From Actinernus sp. WN-2022 (Eukaryota; Cnidaria; Anthozoa; Actiniaria; Actinernidae): 64,000 nucleotides of DNA. This document shows, one piece after another, positions 12,998 through 23,400 of the stretch. The notes under the pieces were generated by a model. That model did no database searches. It was given only the letters and a program-made list of their open reading frames with translations, and was not told the origin of the DNA. Position numbers and translations under genes: made by a program. The stretch is from contig JAOWCC010000936.1 in the NCBI GenBank assembly GCA_030867875.1, forward strand, positions 75,921,032-75,985,031. Direction: 5' to 3'. Numbering within the stretch: position 1 is the first letter of the stretch; each line of letters begins with the position of its first letter.

Positions 12998-14133
12998 CTG
13001 CTGATTACATGCAATAACTTATATTAGTATACACCTATTGCAATGAAGGTTGTCCCAGAAAATGGAAAACGACAAGCGATATTAACACAGACTGAAATGG
13101 ATTGTACAATGTAGTTGTAGCTGAAAGTCTGGTGAATTGATTTGTTTTTGTTGTCAAAACTTTAGGACAAATATTTATACTTATTAATGGTCTGTGCAAA
13201 TCAATTTTTTTACCACCACAGAATGATACATGTATGTAGGACGAAAGCAACAATTGGCTGACTTCTGGTTGATGAGCGACATGCCTGAAACAGTACTGCA
13301 CCTCACACCGCGGCAAAACATCATGCACATGAATATTTCCTATTTCTTGTCGGTACACGGCCGCCCCCAGTTTCCCGTGAAAACTGAAGCACATACAGGT
13401 GATTTTAAAAGTATCCATTTGTAAACTGTTTTGTCAAAAAAAAAAAAAAAAAACTTAAAAGATCAGTCTAAGACTTTAACAGGTTGAAGTTTTCTTAATT
13501 TGAACAAATTACCACCTCCCATGACACTTGGTCAATATAATAATGATTGTCTTGAATCAGTACAATCTTGACCAGGTGTCATGGGACGTGTTGGTTCCAT
13601 ATCCTGCTGATTACATGCAATAATTTATATTAGTATACACCTATTGCAATGAAGGTTGTCCCAGAAAATGGAAAACGACAAGCGATATTAACACAGACTG
13701 AAATGGATTGTAGTTGTAGCTGAAAGTCTGGTGAATTGATTTGTTTTTGTTGTCAAAACTTTAGGACAAATATTTATACTTATTAATGGTCTGTGCAAAT
13801 CAATTTTTTTACCACCACAGAATGATACATGTATGTAGGACGAAAGCAACAATTGGCTGACTTCTGGTTGATGAGCGACATGACTGAAACAGTGTTGCAC
13901 CTACTGTATGCATGCACTATTGAAACAAGGCAGCCCGCATTAAAACTTTGGCCACTAGCTAGTATTTTTTTTCTTCTATTTCTTCTTTTTCATTTTTGGT
14001 TCATTTCAGCTTGTAAAAATAATGTATTAATCATATAATATTATAGTGTTTGTGCTCGTATCAGAACAATGACAGCCCAACCATTAAGACGTTAGAAAAA
14101 CATCAATGTGCTACATGTATTAGAAAACGTTAC

Positions 14134-14632
14134 CCTGGCTTCCATGGAAGGAAGGCTCTGACTCTCAACTGGAGGGGCCTGGAATTCTGAAATGGTGGAA
14201 TTTAAATTGATGAGAAAAGTGTATTAATCAGTCTATGTTGTTCAAGCACTTACTGCTCTCTTAAACTACTGGACACTACAATGTTAATACCTGGAAAATA
14301 ATCGGTAGTTCTAACCAGTTTTCTCCTACAAAGAGATAATGCGATTTTATCATTACTTTTGCGTCAGATTGTAGGTTGAAGGAAAATGACCTAGGTTAAA
14401 AAAATGACCTGTTGTTAATTTTGACCTGTAACAGTCATATATAAATATTGTAATATTTTTATACACTGCTTTTCTGGAAAACAGTGTTGTATTAGACTGA
14501 TAGAACTACCGTGTTGAAATAAAATATTTACTTACTGGTACTTACTTACTAACAAAACCTCAATTGAAAAAAGAAGAACTTACGCCTTGGATCATGATTA
14601 TCTTCACGAATGCGAGGTGTTGGTTCCATATC
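14134..14632 (-). CDS. Array exon pair, unit 10
   Basis: First array pair in the transcript direction. Exon e1 is 14,584-14,632 and exon e2 is 14,134-14,186. Here e1 reads DMEPTPRIREDNHDPR, a variant with several amino-acid changes but no indel, then the donor C|GTAAGT. Exon e2 reads FQAPPVESQSLPSMEAR and ends AGG|GTAACG. Together they add 34 codons with phase 0 at both outer edges. Confidence 0.55.
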
Positions 14633-15770
14633 CTGCTGATTACATGCAATAACTTATATTAGTATACACCTATTGCAATGAAGGTTGTCCCAGAAAATGG
14701 AAAATAACAAGCAACATTAACACAGACTCAAATGGTTGTGGTCATGCATAGCTAAAGTCTGCATGGTGAATTCATTTGTTTTCATTGTCAAAACTTTAGG
14801 ACAAAATATTTATAATTATTAATGGTCAGACTGCGCAAATCGATATTTTTACCACCACAGAATGATAATTTATGTAGGACGAAGGCAACAATTGGCTGAC
14901 TTCTGGTTGATGAGCGACATGCCTGAAACAGTACTGCACCTCACACCGCGGCAAAACATCATGCACATGAATATTTCCTATTTCTTGTCGGTACACGGCC
15001 GCCCCCAGTTTCCCGTGAAAACTGAAGCACATACAGGTGATTTTAAAAGTATCTATTTGTAAACTGTTTTGTCAAAAAAAAAAACTACTTAAAAGATCAG
15101 TCTAAGACTTTAACAGGTTGAAGTTTTCTTAATTTGAACAAATTACCACCCCCCATGACACTTGGTCAAGATAATCTTGATTGTCTTGGATCAATACAAT
15201 CTTGACCAGGTGTCATGGGACGTGTTGGTTCCATATCCTGCTGATTACATGCAATAATTTATATTAGTATACACCTATTGCAATGAAGGTTGTCCCAGAA
15301 AATGGAAAACGACAAGCGATATTAACACAGACTGAAATGAATTGTAGTTGTAGCTGAAAGTCTGGTGAATTGATTTGTTTTTGTTGTCAAAACTTTAGAA
15401 CAAATATTTATACTTATTAATGGTTTGTGCAAATCAATTTTTTTACCACCACGGAATGATACATGTATGTAGGACGAAAGCAACAATTGGCTGACTTCTG
15501 GTTGATGAGCGACATGACTGAAACAGTGTTGCACCTACTGTATGCATGCACTATTGAAACAAGGCAGCCCGCATTAAAACTTTGGCCACTAGCTAGTGTT
15601 TTTTTTCTTCTATTTCTTCTTTTTCATTTTGGGTTCATTTCAGCTTGTAAAAATAATGTATTAATCATATAATATTATAGTGTTTGTGCTCGTATGAGAA
15701 CAATGACAGCCCATCCATTAAGACGTTAGAAAAACATCAAAGTGATACATGTATTAGAAAACGTTGATTA

Positions 15771-16157
15771 CATGGAGTGCAATAATATATATTAGAGACA
15801 GGTTATAAATTAGTAGGAGGGTGGAGAAGGAAACCAAAAATAATAACTTACAATAAATGCTCCTCTTTTGGTCATTGAAAAAGAGGGGTTATAGGGTAGG
15901 GTCATAAAAATTGCCATGATTATCATGCGAGGTGTGGGATATTACCTAGCGATAACAACTGTCATAATATCTATAAGACTAATTATACATATTTTCAAAT
16001 GCGGTTCACAAGGAAGGACTTGAGATACAGACTGCTACTGTGGTGCAAAGAGCTTCCATGTAATTTACAATCATGAGTGTTTGTTTATACTTCCAGAATA
16101 CAAGGCTGTTGTGCCAGGAGACGATCCCCTATTATTTCATAAAGAAGTACAACTTAC
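15771..16157. other. Edge of the array, decayed repeat
   Basis: Unit 11 breaks off inside e2 at about 15,765. Within this stretch, near 15,920-15,950, the minus strand still resembles e1 (CACACCTCGCAT followed by GATAATCATG), with a short deletion and no usable donor. This looks like an older, dead part of the array. Nothing else is recognised. Confidence 0.4.
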
Positions 16158-16265
16158 AGGTTCTTTTATATTCCCTTCATATTGATTAGAAGTGGAAGGA
16201 GACAAGGCCAATACAGGGCTTTTACCAACTTTTGGAGTAAGCAGCCATGAATGAAAAGTAGGTGT
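16158..16265 (-). CDS. Exon 8, serine/proline-rich
   Basis: This 36-codon, phase 0-0 exon begins after GCAATTACAG with TPTFHSWLLTPKVGKSP and ends NIKEP before the strong donor GTAAGTTG. It is separated from exon 7 by a 169-nt intron, the shortest in the gene. It is the last unique exon seen before the tandem array. Downstream exons should be the array exon pairs, the first being 14,584-14,632. Confidence 0.6.
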
Positions 16266-16434
16266 CTGTAATTGCTTTGTTTCAATAGTCTAACCAGGAG
16301 TACATGTATATGACAGACGGCTGAGTAGACAGCAGCAAGAGGACAAGTAGCTGAAGGATCTCTGGCAGGAGCCTTCTTCTAATGAAACCCCTGCCAATAA
16401 CATATTCATCCCTGGAATAAAATGAAACACAAAC

Positions 16435-16530
16435 CTCTGAAGCAGGAGACGGACTGTCAGTACTGGTGTCTTCAAAACTAGAGCCAGAGTCATTGTCAAA
16501 TCCTTGTTCAGGATCCCATCCTTGCAAAAG
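16435..16530 (-). CDS. Exon 7, acidic serine-rich
   Basis: This 32-codon, phase 0-0 exon has the acceptor TTTTCTGTGTAG and the donor GAG|GTTTGTG. It starts LLQGWDPEQGFDNDSG and ends in a Ser/Thr/Asp/Pro-rich run (TDSPSPASE). The single GW followed by acidic residues echoes exon 4. It has a suitable phase to join exon 6 and exon 8. The 8-kb intron between exon 6 and this exon is filled by transposons. Confidence 0.6.
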
Positions 16531-17013
16531 CTACACAGAAAAAATAAATAAAAAAATTCCTAACATTGCCACTCTTTTCATTGCTATGTGATGGTGCAAG
16601 GCCAAAGTTGCACCATGTAGTTTGCATTGGGCTTCTGTCAATCGCACAAAGTGGGAGGGACTAGACACAAACATCAAGGCCGATGACACAAAGACAATAG
16701 AGTTAATGCATGCAGTCACAACACATTTTGGCCATTGTCTGACAATCAACACAATGTGAAAACTCAAGGTTTTACACAAGAAAGTACATCACTCTCACCT
16801 GTTTTTCATTCAGCCTGAATGGAACTCAATAATACATGTAGGGCAAATAGTAAAATAATAAAATAAACAAAGAGTATTTGACAAGAGAATACTTTTTCAC
16901 ATCCCGCCACCACAATTAATTACCCTTACCACATTGTTTGATTGACAGAAGTATACTGTCAATTTCACATTGCAACTTTGATCTTACACCATCATGTAGC
17001 AATGAAAATGAGA

Positions 17014-18720
17014 TTCAAAAAGTCATGAACAATTAATGAGCATTTTGTCCAATCAGATGAAGCAAATCAGTCACGTTCATGCACCTTTATACCTGATAAA
17101 ATCTCATTGAATTGCTAATTAGGATGAACGTTTTATATAAAGAATACTAATGAATACGAAATTTAAAATAAAGTTTCATCCTAATTAAGAATTCACTGAT
17201 AAAGACCCAAAGATAGCAAAAAGTACACAGAACATAAGGTACCTACATTTTTGTAGATAAGAAATTTTGCACTAAATTTACTAATATCAGCAGACTACCG
17301 AGATACACAGATAATATTTTTAAAATGAAGTTATCCAACTACCATTACTTGTTTACCGAGCCACTGTTTAGTTCCAATTATTAAACCAAACTCAAAGCCG
17401 TAAAATAATAAAAGCGTGCATTAAACTTACATATTTTGTGCCGGAGTCAAAAATTTTGAGTCTGCCGTCATGTCAGTCACATCGCTTTATCGAGGTAAAC
17501 CACGACACCAAATCCTTCAAGTGCAGATTCTTCTTGCATTGCAAAACACCGCTTCAAACAACATAGTATGGTAATTACTTCATGTCATTCCCTTGAGATG
17601 TTCGTAATTGCAGGCGGTGATTACTCAAATATTTTGCATGGCGATGTGAATACAAAGGTTCAATGGTTCATAAAGGTATGGGTATACGTTAGAGGGGTCT
17701 CCTGGGAAAAAAATTCGCGTCGCGCCACGATTTACCGTACGGGGCACAGTTATATATCATTTTAAAGCTCTAAGATTGATTTATCTGATGAATGGTCCGT
17801 TTTGATTAAATTTTAGTTTGAGTTACGGCTTTTAGACCTCAAAGTGAAAACTACTGTGTTTACTATTTCAGCTCCTGTCCCTTTACGTGATTGTGCACAC
17901 GTCCAGACTTTATCGTATTTCAGTTATGAATAGATGATCTAGTAAAATGTGTCAGCGATTTTTGATATATTGAATATTCTTAGAAATATCAATTGACAAA
18001 GTTGAAACTCGCATTTCTTACAAAACTAGGACACAAAATTTATTATAAAATCAGTTTGCGGAGGAAAATCAAAATTCGCTGACACGGTTTAGTAGATGAC
18101 ACAGTTTTCTATGATCACCGAAAATGTGAGGTTATTTGAACAAAACCAGTCGGGGCTAGAGCTTCGGGAAGCTCGATATTATTCCTGAAAATAAAGTCCT
18201 AAAAAAGCCGCTGTAAAGATTATGTGTGCACTTCACGGTTGGGTGACAAACTCCGCCTCCTACTTGAAAGCCAATTACGTTCAGCCAATCAGAAGCTACC
18301 GGAAGCTGAAAGCTGATAGCTGTGGTTTGTAACTATGCCGAGTTGGCGGCAACGCGGCGCGCCGACTACGTAATTATTCATGAGATGTCAATCACTTTTT
18401 GCGCGCTATTAATGGCGGGAAATCAAAAAGAGCGTTTAGCGGTATTAAAAAGCAGTGATCCTGTAATTTTAGTTTGTAAAAATAAAGTTCATGACCATAT
18501 AATACTGATTTTTCGAAAAACACGAATTCCATGATGTTGAGCCATCTAACGTATACCCATACCTTAAGTAACCATTCCTTCTTTCATTGCATTCTTAAAG
18601 CGTTTTTGAAGCCGTTTAAAACACTCACAGCACATGTTTTATCAAGTCTAAAAATTATCGGGCTTTGCCCTCGAATTTTTAAACTTGATAAAACACTGCT
18701 GTTCATGTTTTAAACAGTAC
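17014..18720 (+). mobile_element. Hairpin-ended element H, copy 1
   Basis: First of three copies of a non-coding element (about 0.9 kb without insertions). It starts TTCAAAAAGTCATGAAC, contains ATTTTGCATGGCGATGTGAA, and ends with an imperfect hairpin of about 40 bp (arms GTTTAAAACAC...GTGTTTTATCAAG) and then CAGTAC. It lies in the intron between exons 6 and 7. It is interrupted by the MITE at 17,675-18,563 and lacks an internal block of about 100 bp present in copy 2. The lack of TIRs and the 3' hairpin recall Helitron/Helentron elements, but no transposase is present to prove it. Confidence 0.75.
17675..18563. mobile_element. 889-bp MITE nested in element H
   Basis: The ends are perfect 19-bp terminal inverted repeats (GGTATGGGTATACGTTAGA). 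Comparison with copies 2 and 3 of element H, which lack the insert (TTCATTAAGTAACC), gives the precise empty site and suggests a TTAA-like or TAA target duplication (TAAA left, TTAA right). No transposase is seen; the 70-codon frame inside is not supported. A TTAA target would fit piggyBac-type mobilisation, and a TAA target PIF/Harbinger. Confidence 0.85.
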
Positions 18721-19644
18721 TTCAAAAACTCATGAATAATTAATGAGCATTTTGTCCAATCAGATGAAGCAAATCAGTCACGTGCATGCTCCTTTATACC
18801 TAATAAAATCTCATCGTTCTAAAAGGCCCGCGGAGGGATTTGAATTATGTCCCAGAGGGAAACGGGGTTAATGATTGAGACAATGGAATTTCTATTGATG
18901 TTTCAGCTTTCTCATTGAATTGCTAATTAGGATGAACGTTTTATATAAAGAATACTAATGAACATGAAATTTTATATAAAGTTTCATCCTAATTAAGAAT
19001 TCACTGATAAAGACCCAAAGATAGCAAAAAGTACATGGAACATAAGGTACCTAGATAATAAATTTTGCACTAAATTTACTAATATCAGCAGACTACCGAG
19101 ATACACAGATAATATTTTTAAAATGAAGTTATCCAACTACCATTACTTGTTTACCGAACCAAAGTTTAGTTCCAATTATTAAACCAAACTCAAAGCCTTA
19201 AAAATAATAAAAACGTGCATTAAACTTACATATTTTGTGCCGGAGTCAAAAATTTAGAGTCTGCCGTCATATCAGTCACATCGCCTTCCAAGTCTTGAAC
19301 TTTATCGAGGTAAACCACGACACCAAATCCTTCAAGTGCAGATTCTTGTTGCATTGCGAAACGCCGCTTCAAACAACATAGTATGGTAATTTCTTCATGT
19401 CATTCCCTTGAGATGTTGGTAATTGCAGGCGGTGATTACTCGAATATTTTGCATGGCGTTGTGAATACAAAGGTTCAATGGTTCATTAAGTAACCATTCC
19501 CTTGAGATGTGCGTCTTTCTTTCATTGCATTCTTAAAGCGTTTTTGAAGCCATTTAAAACACTCACAGCACGTGTTTTATCGGCTTCAAATTTTTAAAAT
19601 TTTTAAACTTGATAAAACACTGCTGTTCGTGTTTTAAACAGTAC
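18721..19644 (+). mobile_element. Hairpin-ended element H, copy 2
   Basis: It follows copy 1 head-to-tail with no spacer: copy 1 ends CAGTAC and copy 2 begins TTCAAAAACTCATGAATAAT. It carries the terminal hairpin in altered form (19,550-19,640). It includes a block around 18,810-18,900 that copy 1 lacks. Confidence 0.8.
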
Positions 19645-20119
19645 TTAACACAATCATGACAACTATTTTTTTGTACCACTAGTTGAAAAAGATTAGTACA
19701 ATCTTGATAAGTAACTAACAATATGGCACAGGCCAAATAGCAATTAAGCTAATTTTAGACAAGCATTTAGTACTATCAAGTAGATTAAAATTAAGATATT
19801 AAAGGTTAGTAGATTATTGCAAAAATTCAAATTGATAAGATCTATATCTAAATAAAAGGCTCATTGGCTTTGTGTACTTCGTTAAAGAGAAATTAAATAA
19901 AACAAACTTCTGTACAAGTTAACACAGACTACAAAGAGTTGAAGTCCACAGGAACAAACATCTTGAAACCTGATTTCCTGAGTACTTTGTCATAACATAT
20001 TATGTTTTGCTTTCTAGTTTTGCTGCCAAACATTTGACCAATAAATAAAATAATGAAGCTTCAAGAAACAATTTCACTTGTAATTGTCAGTGATCAGAAA
20101 TAGATAAAGAATACATGAA

Positions 20120-20221
20120 ATATGGAATTTATCTTTGAGTGTTCAACTGATCAGTATCTCATGAGTGAGTGCAGCGAATGAGTAAGATATCGAATTGAAC
20201 ACTCAAAGATAAATTCCATAT
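20120..20221. mobile_element. Palindromic fold-back MITE
   Basis: Arms of about 27 bp (ATATGGAATTTATCTTTGAG and its complement) surround a core with GAGTGAGTGCAGCGAATGAG. The same kind of core is in the longer hairpin at 47,412-47,572, so the two belong to one family or superfamily. Confidence 0.75.
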
Positions 20222-21056
20222 CTCGATCCAAACATCCATGAATTTGTTATTTATTTGTGACCACACACGGGAAAACGTACACTAATGAATATCCGTTAAA
20301 CGGACAAATTTAAACGGTTAGCAAACCCTTTTGCAGATCGTTTAAACGCTTTGCCAAATCGTTCAAACGGCCAAGCAAAAATTTCTAACGTTCTGCAAAA
20401 CCGTTTAAACGGTTTGGGTTGAAGAGCAAAAACTTTGCCAGATCATTTAAATGTACAAGCAAAAATTTCTAATGATCTGCCAAACCATTTAAGGTTATCG
20501 TATAGTTTCAGAGCCAAATTTATTTATTTTTACATAAAAACAAAGTTTAGAGTGTTAATTATCCAACAGAAAAAAAAAATGGTTAAATTCTTTTTATCTA
20601 GATGGAGAAATATAAAAAAGAAACATTTTACCGGAAGATTGCGTTACATATTTTGATTGACAGCTCATACACCACATCAATCGTCATGAGCATTCAACCG
20701 TAGCTAAGTGTGGGAGTCATTGTTTACCATTCAGTTCGGAGTTCGCTCTGTGGCTTGTTGTCAGAGTTATATCGAATCTTTTCTCACATAAATATGTCAT
20801 CGTAAATTCAAAGCGTATTCGCTAAAATTATCCGTTGATGTCTTCTTCAAAACAAGTATCTGGTCCTTGGAGTTCAAGAAAGAGGAAAAAATCAAAAAAA
20901 TGTTCGAAATTATATATTATTATTACCACTGGCTAAACTATTTTGTTGTACATTAGGCCTCTTGATTCCTCTTACACTGTAAGTATTTCTACAATAACAT
21001 GCCCAATCTCTGACATTTTCTGGAGCATATATTCACGGGCTGATTCTTCGGGTAAT

Positions 21057-21194
21057 TTATCTGTCCTCGTGCTTTTCTTTCATCTTCCGCGTCCGTTTTG
21101 ATTGTGCCTTCTTCTTGTCTCTAGCTGGTTTATCCTTTGCCATTGCAATTGGCTTATTCTGGCGTTTGACCAGTTTATTCTTGGTTTTGCCCAT
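21057..21194 (-). pseudogene. Small lysine-rich ORF inside TIR element
   Basis: A 45-codon frame starting MGKTKNKLVKRQNKP, very rich in Lys/Arg, ends at 21,057. Beyond that point another frame stays open and looks protein-like (EESAREYMLQKMSEIGHVIV), so a frameshift or an intron may separate two parts of one product. It is probably a piece of an element-encoded protein or a captured gene; I do not recognise the family. Confidence 0.3.
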
Positions 21195-22024
21195 AATGAA
21201 GAGTGATTGAAAACGCGAAACTAACTCAACTGAGCGCGAAGACCTTTGATTGTGTTGCTTTCATGCCACTGAGAATTGACTGTGACATTTCCCAGCCACT
21301 GGTTGAACATCATTGGCTGCTTTTTATAGAAGGTGTTTGATTGCTGTGAAAGAGGCGGGGCACCAGAATCTGTCTCGCCAGCCGGCTAAAACTTTTCAGA
21401 GCATTTTCTTGACTTTCTATTTTCGTTTGAAAAAAGCTCCAACTCGACGCGAATTTGTGCAAATTACTTCAATTTTTCACAGATTGTTCACAATTATATC
21501 AGCTAAAAAACTGTGTTGGCGATTTTTTAAAAATTTTAAAAGAAAAGCGCTGAGAGCGATTCCCGCATCTATACTTGGATTTCGCGTTAGCAGTTTCATG
21601 AAGACCAAAATATCTTCAAAACGGCTTCGAATTTCCACAATCGCCGACACAGTTTCATAACCAAGGTCTGTGGGAGTCCAGAAAAACAAACAGATGTTAA
21701 ATTGATTAAATTGCCGTGGAGTTGGAGCTCTTTGAAAACAACTCGCTTGTTCGGAAAAGAAGTTTATTTAAAAATCACACTTTTATCAAAATTACAAACC
21801 TTAGGTACAGCCCCGCCGGAAATTATAGGGACATTTACCGCGTCCGTACCTCGTGCAATGACCGCGGTTTTTCCTCGGTAAACCTCGGTCATTTTTGCGG
21901 CCGCCGCGGTCGTTTTGAAAACGCCGCGGTCGTTTTGAAAACGCCGCAGTCATTCTTGGATGCGGCGCTAACCGAGGTCGTAACCGAGGTTCGGGATACA
22001 GTGTACATGTGTCAACTTTAACAA

Positions 22025-22860
22025 GTGAGATTGTGGCGAACTAGTCAGTGCCGTGAAGTGCTTTATTTGAAAGTTAAACACACAAACAAAAAACGACATA
22101 ACATCGAACTGTGAGCTATACGGGGATAAACTCTCGCGAACTAGTCAGTGCCGTGGAGTGCTTTATTTGAAAGTTAAACACACAAACACAAACAAAAAAC
22201 GACAGCACATCGAACTGTGAGCTTTATGGGAATAACTCTGGCGAGTTAGTCAGCGCCGTGGAGTGCTTTATTTGAAAGTTAAACACACAAACGACAACAC
22301 ATCGAACTGTGAGCTATACGGGAATAAACTCTGGCGAACTAGTCAGTGCCGTGAAGTGCTTTATTTGAAAGTTAAACACACAAACACAAAACGACAGTAC
22401 ATCGAACTGTGAGCTATACGGGGATAAACTCTCGCGAACTAGTCAGTGCCGTGGAGTGCTTTATTTGAAAGTTAAACACACAAACACAAACAAAAAACGA
22501 CAGCACATCGAACTGTGAGCTTTATGGGAATAACTCTGGCGAATTAGTCAGCGCCGTGGAGTGCTTTATTTGAAAGTTAAACACACAAACAAAAAACGAC
22601 AGTACATCGAACTGTGAGCTTTATGGGAATAACTCTGGCGAATTAGTCAGCGCCGTGGAGTGCTTTATTTGAAAGTTAAACACAAAACGACAGCACATCG
22701 AACTGTGAGCTTTACTGGAATAAACTCTGACGAACTAGTCAGTGCCGTGAAGTGCTTTATTTCAAAGTTAAACACACAAACAAAAAACGACAGCACATCG
22801 AACTGTGAGCTTTACTGGAATAAACTCTGACGAACTAGGCAGTGCCGTGAAGTGCCGTGA
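22025..22860. repeat. Tandem repeat, about 100-bp unit
   Basis: About eight copies of a unit containing CGAACTAGTCAGTGCCGTG, GTGCTTTATTTGAAAGTTAA and ACATCGAACTGTGAGCT. Unit length varies through gain or loss of CAAACAAAAAA blocks. Confidence 0.9.
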
Positions 22861-23400
22861 AATGTTGATGTGTCTTAATTAGCGAGCGGAGTCCGAGAAG
22901 TTAAAGCTTTTTTTAATGGAGGTTTAGCGTGCCGAGTTTGAAGAAGTTTGTTTTAGAGTGACAAACAACGGCGCCGTTGAAGTCGTGAACCAGACGAAGA
23001 ATAAAATGTTGATGTGTCTTAATTAGCGAGCGGAGGCCGAGAAGTTAAAGCTTTTTTTAATGGCGGTTTAGCGTGCTTCGATAACTTCAACTTTTTATTG
23101 CGTACTGTTAGTTTAAAAGTAAAGTAGATTGCAAACCACTCATTTATATTTCTTTAATAAGTAATAGTTTAATAAGTCATTCACTTATGTTTTCACTCGT
23201 GAACCAGATGGCGCCGTTGAGAATAAAATGTATTAGCGAGCGGAGTCCGAGAAGTTAAAGCTTTTTTAAAATGGCGGTTTAGCGTGCCGAGTTTGAAGAA
23301 GTTTGTTTTAGAGTGACAAACAACGGCGCCGTTGAAATCGTGAACCAGACGAAGAATAAAATGTTGATGTGTATTAATGATGTGTATAAATATTGAGAAG
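22857..23400. repeat. Tandem repeat with irregular unit
   Basis: Three to four copies of a unit with ATGTTGATGTGTCTTAATTA, GCGAGCGGAGTCCGAGAAG and ACAACGGCGCCGTTGAA, of variable length, with an unrelated AT-rich insert near 23,080-23,200. Confidence 0.8.

Larger units (their letters stand above)
1..15770 (-). repeat. 1.63-kb tandem array carrying exons
   Basis: About ten units of a long tandem repeat. The landmark GATATTAACACAGACTG recurs at about 1, 1631, 3259, 4887, 6519, 8150, 9781, 10402, 12041, 13078, 13683 and 15318. Most units are 1628-1642 bp; the one at 9781 is only 621 bp, and the last (15318-15770) is cut short. Each long unit has two related halves: module A (AGACTGAAATGG type) and module B (AGACTCAAATGG type, with a GC-rich patch). 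It is therefore a two-level repeat. The six leftmost units look nearly identical by eye; units to the right differ more. On the minus strand each long unit holds two small exons with good splice sites (listed below) of the gene that starts at 34,611. The many 60-76 codon frames in the array repeat unchanged from copy to copy and are not taken as genes. Confidence 0.97.

Noticed and set aside
4..15672. Recurrent open frames of 60-88 codons in the array (MQHCFSHVAHQPEV..., MYVGRKQQLADF..., MIIYVGRRQQ...)
   Set aside because: Both strands are open over the same bases and the copies are nearly identical because of the repeat, not because of selection. No splice or start context sets them apart. 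Plain repeat translation.
21313..21660. 115-codon plus-strand frame in the TIR element
   Set aside because: No domain, a competing open frame on the other strand and no related copy to compare. Not enough support.
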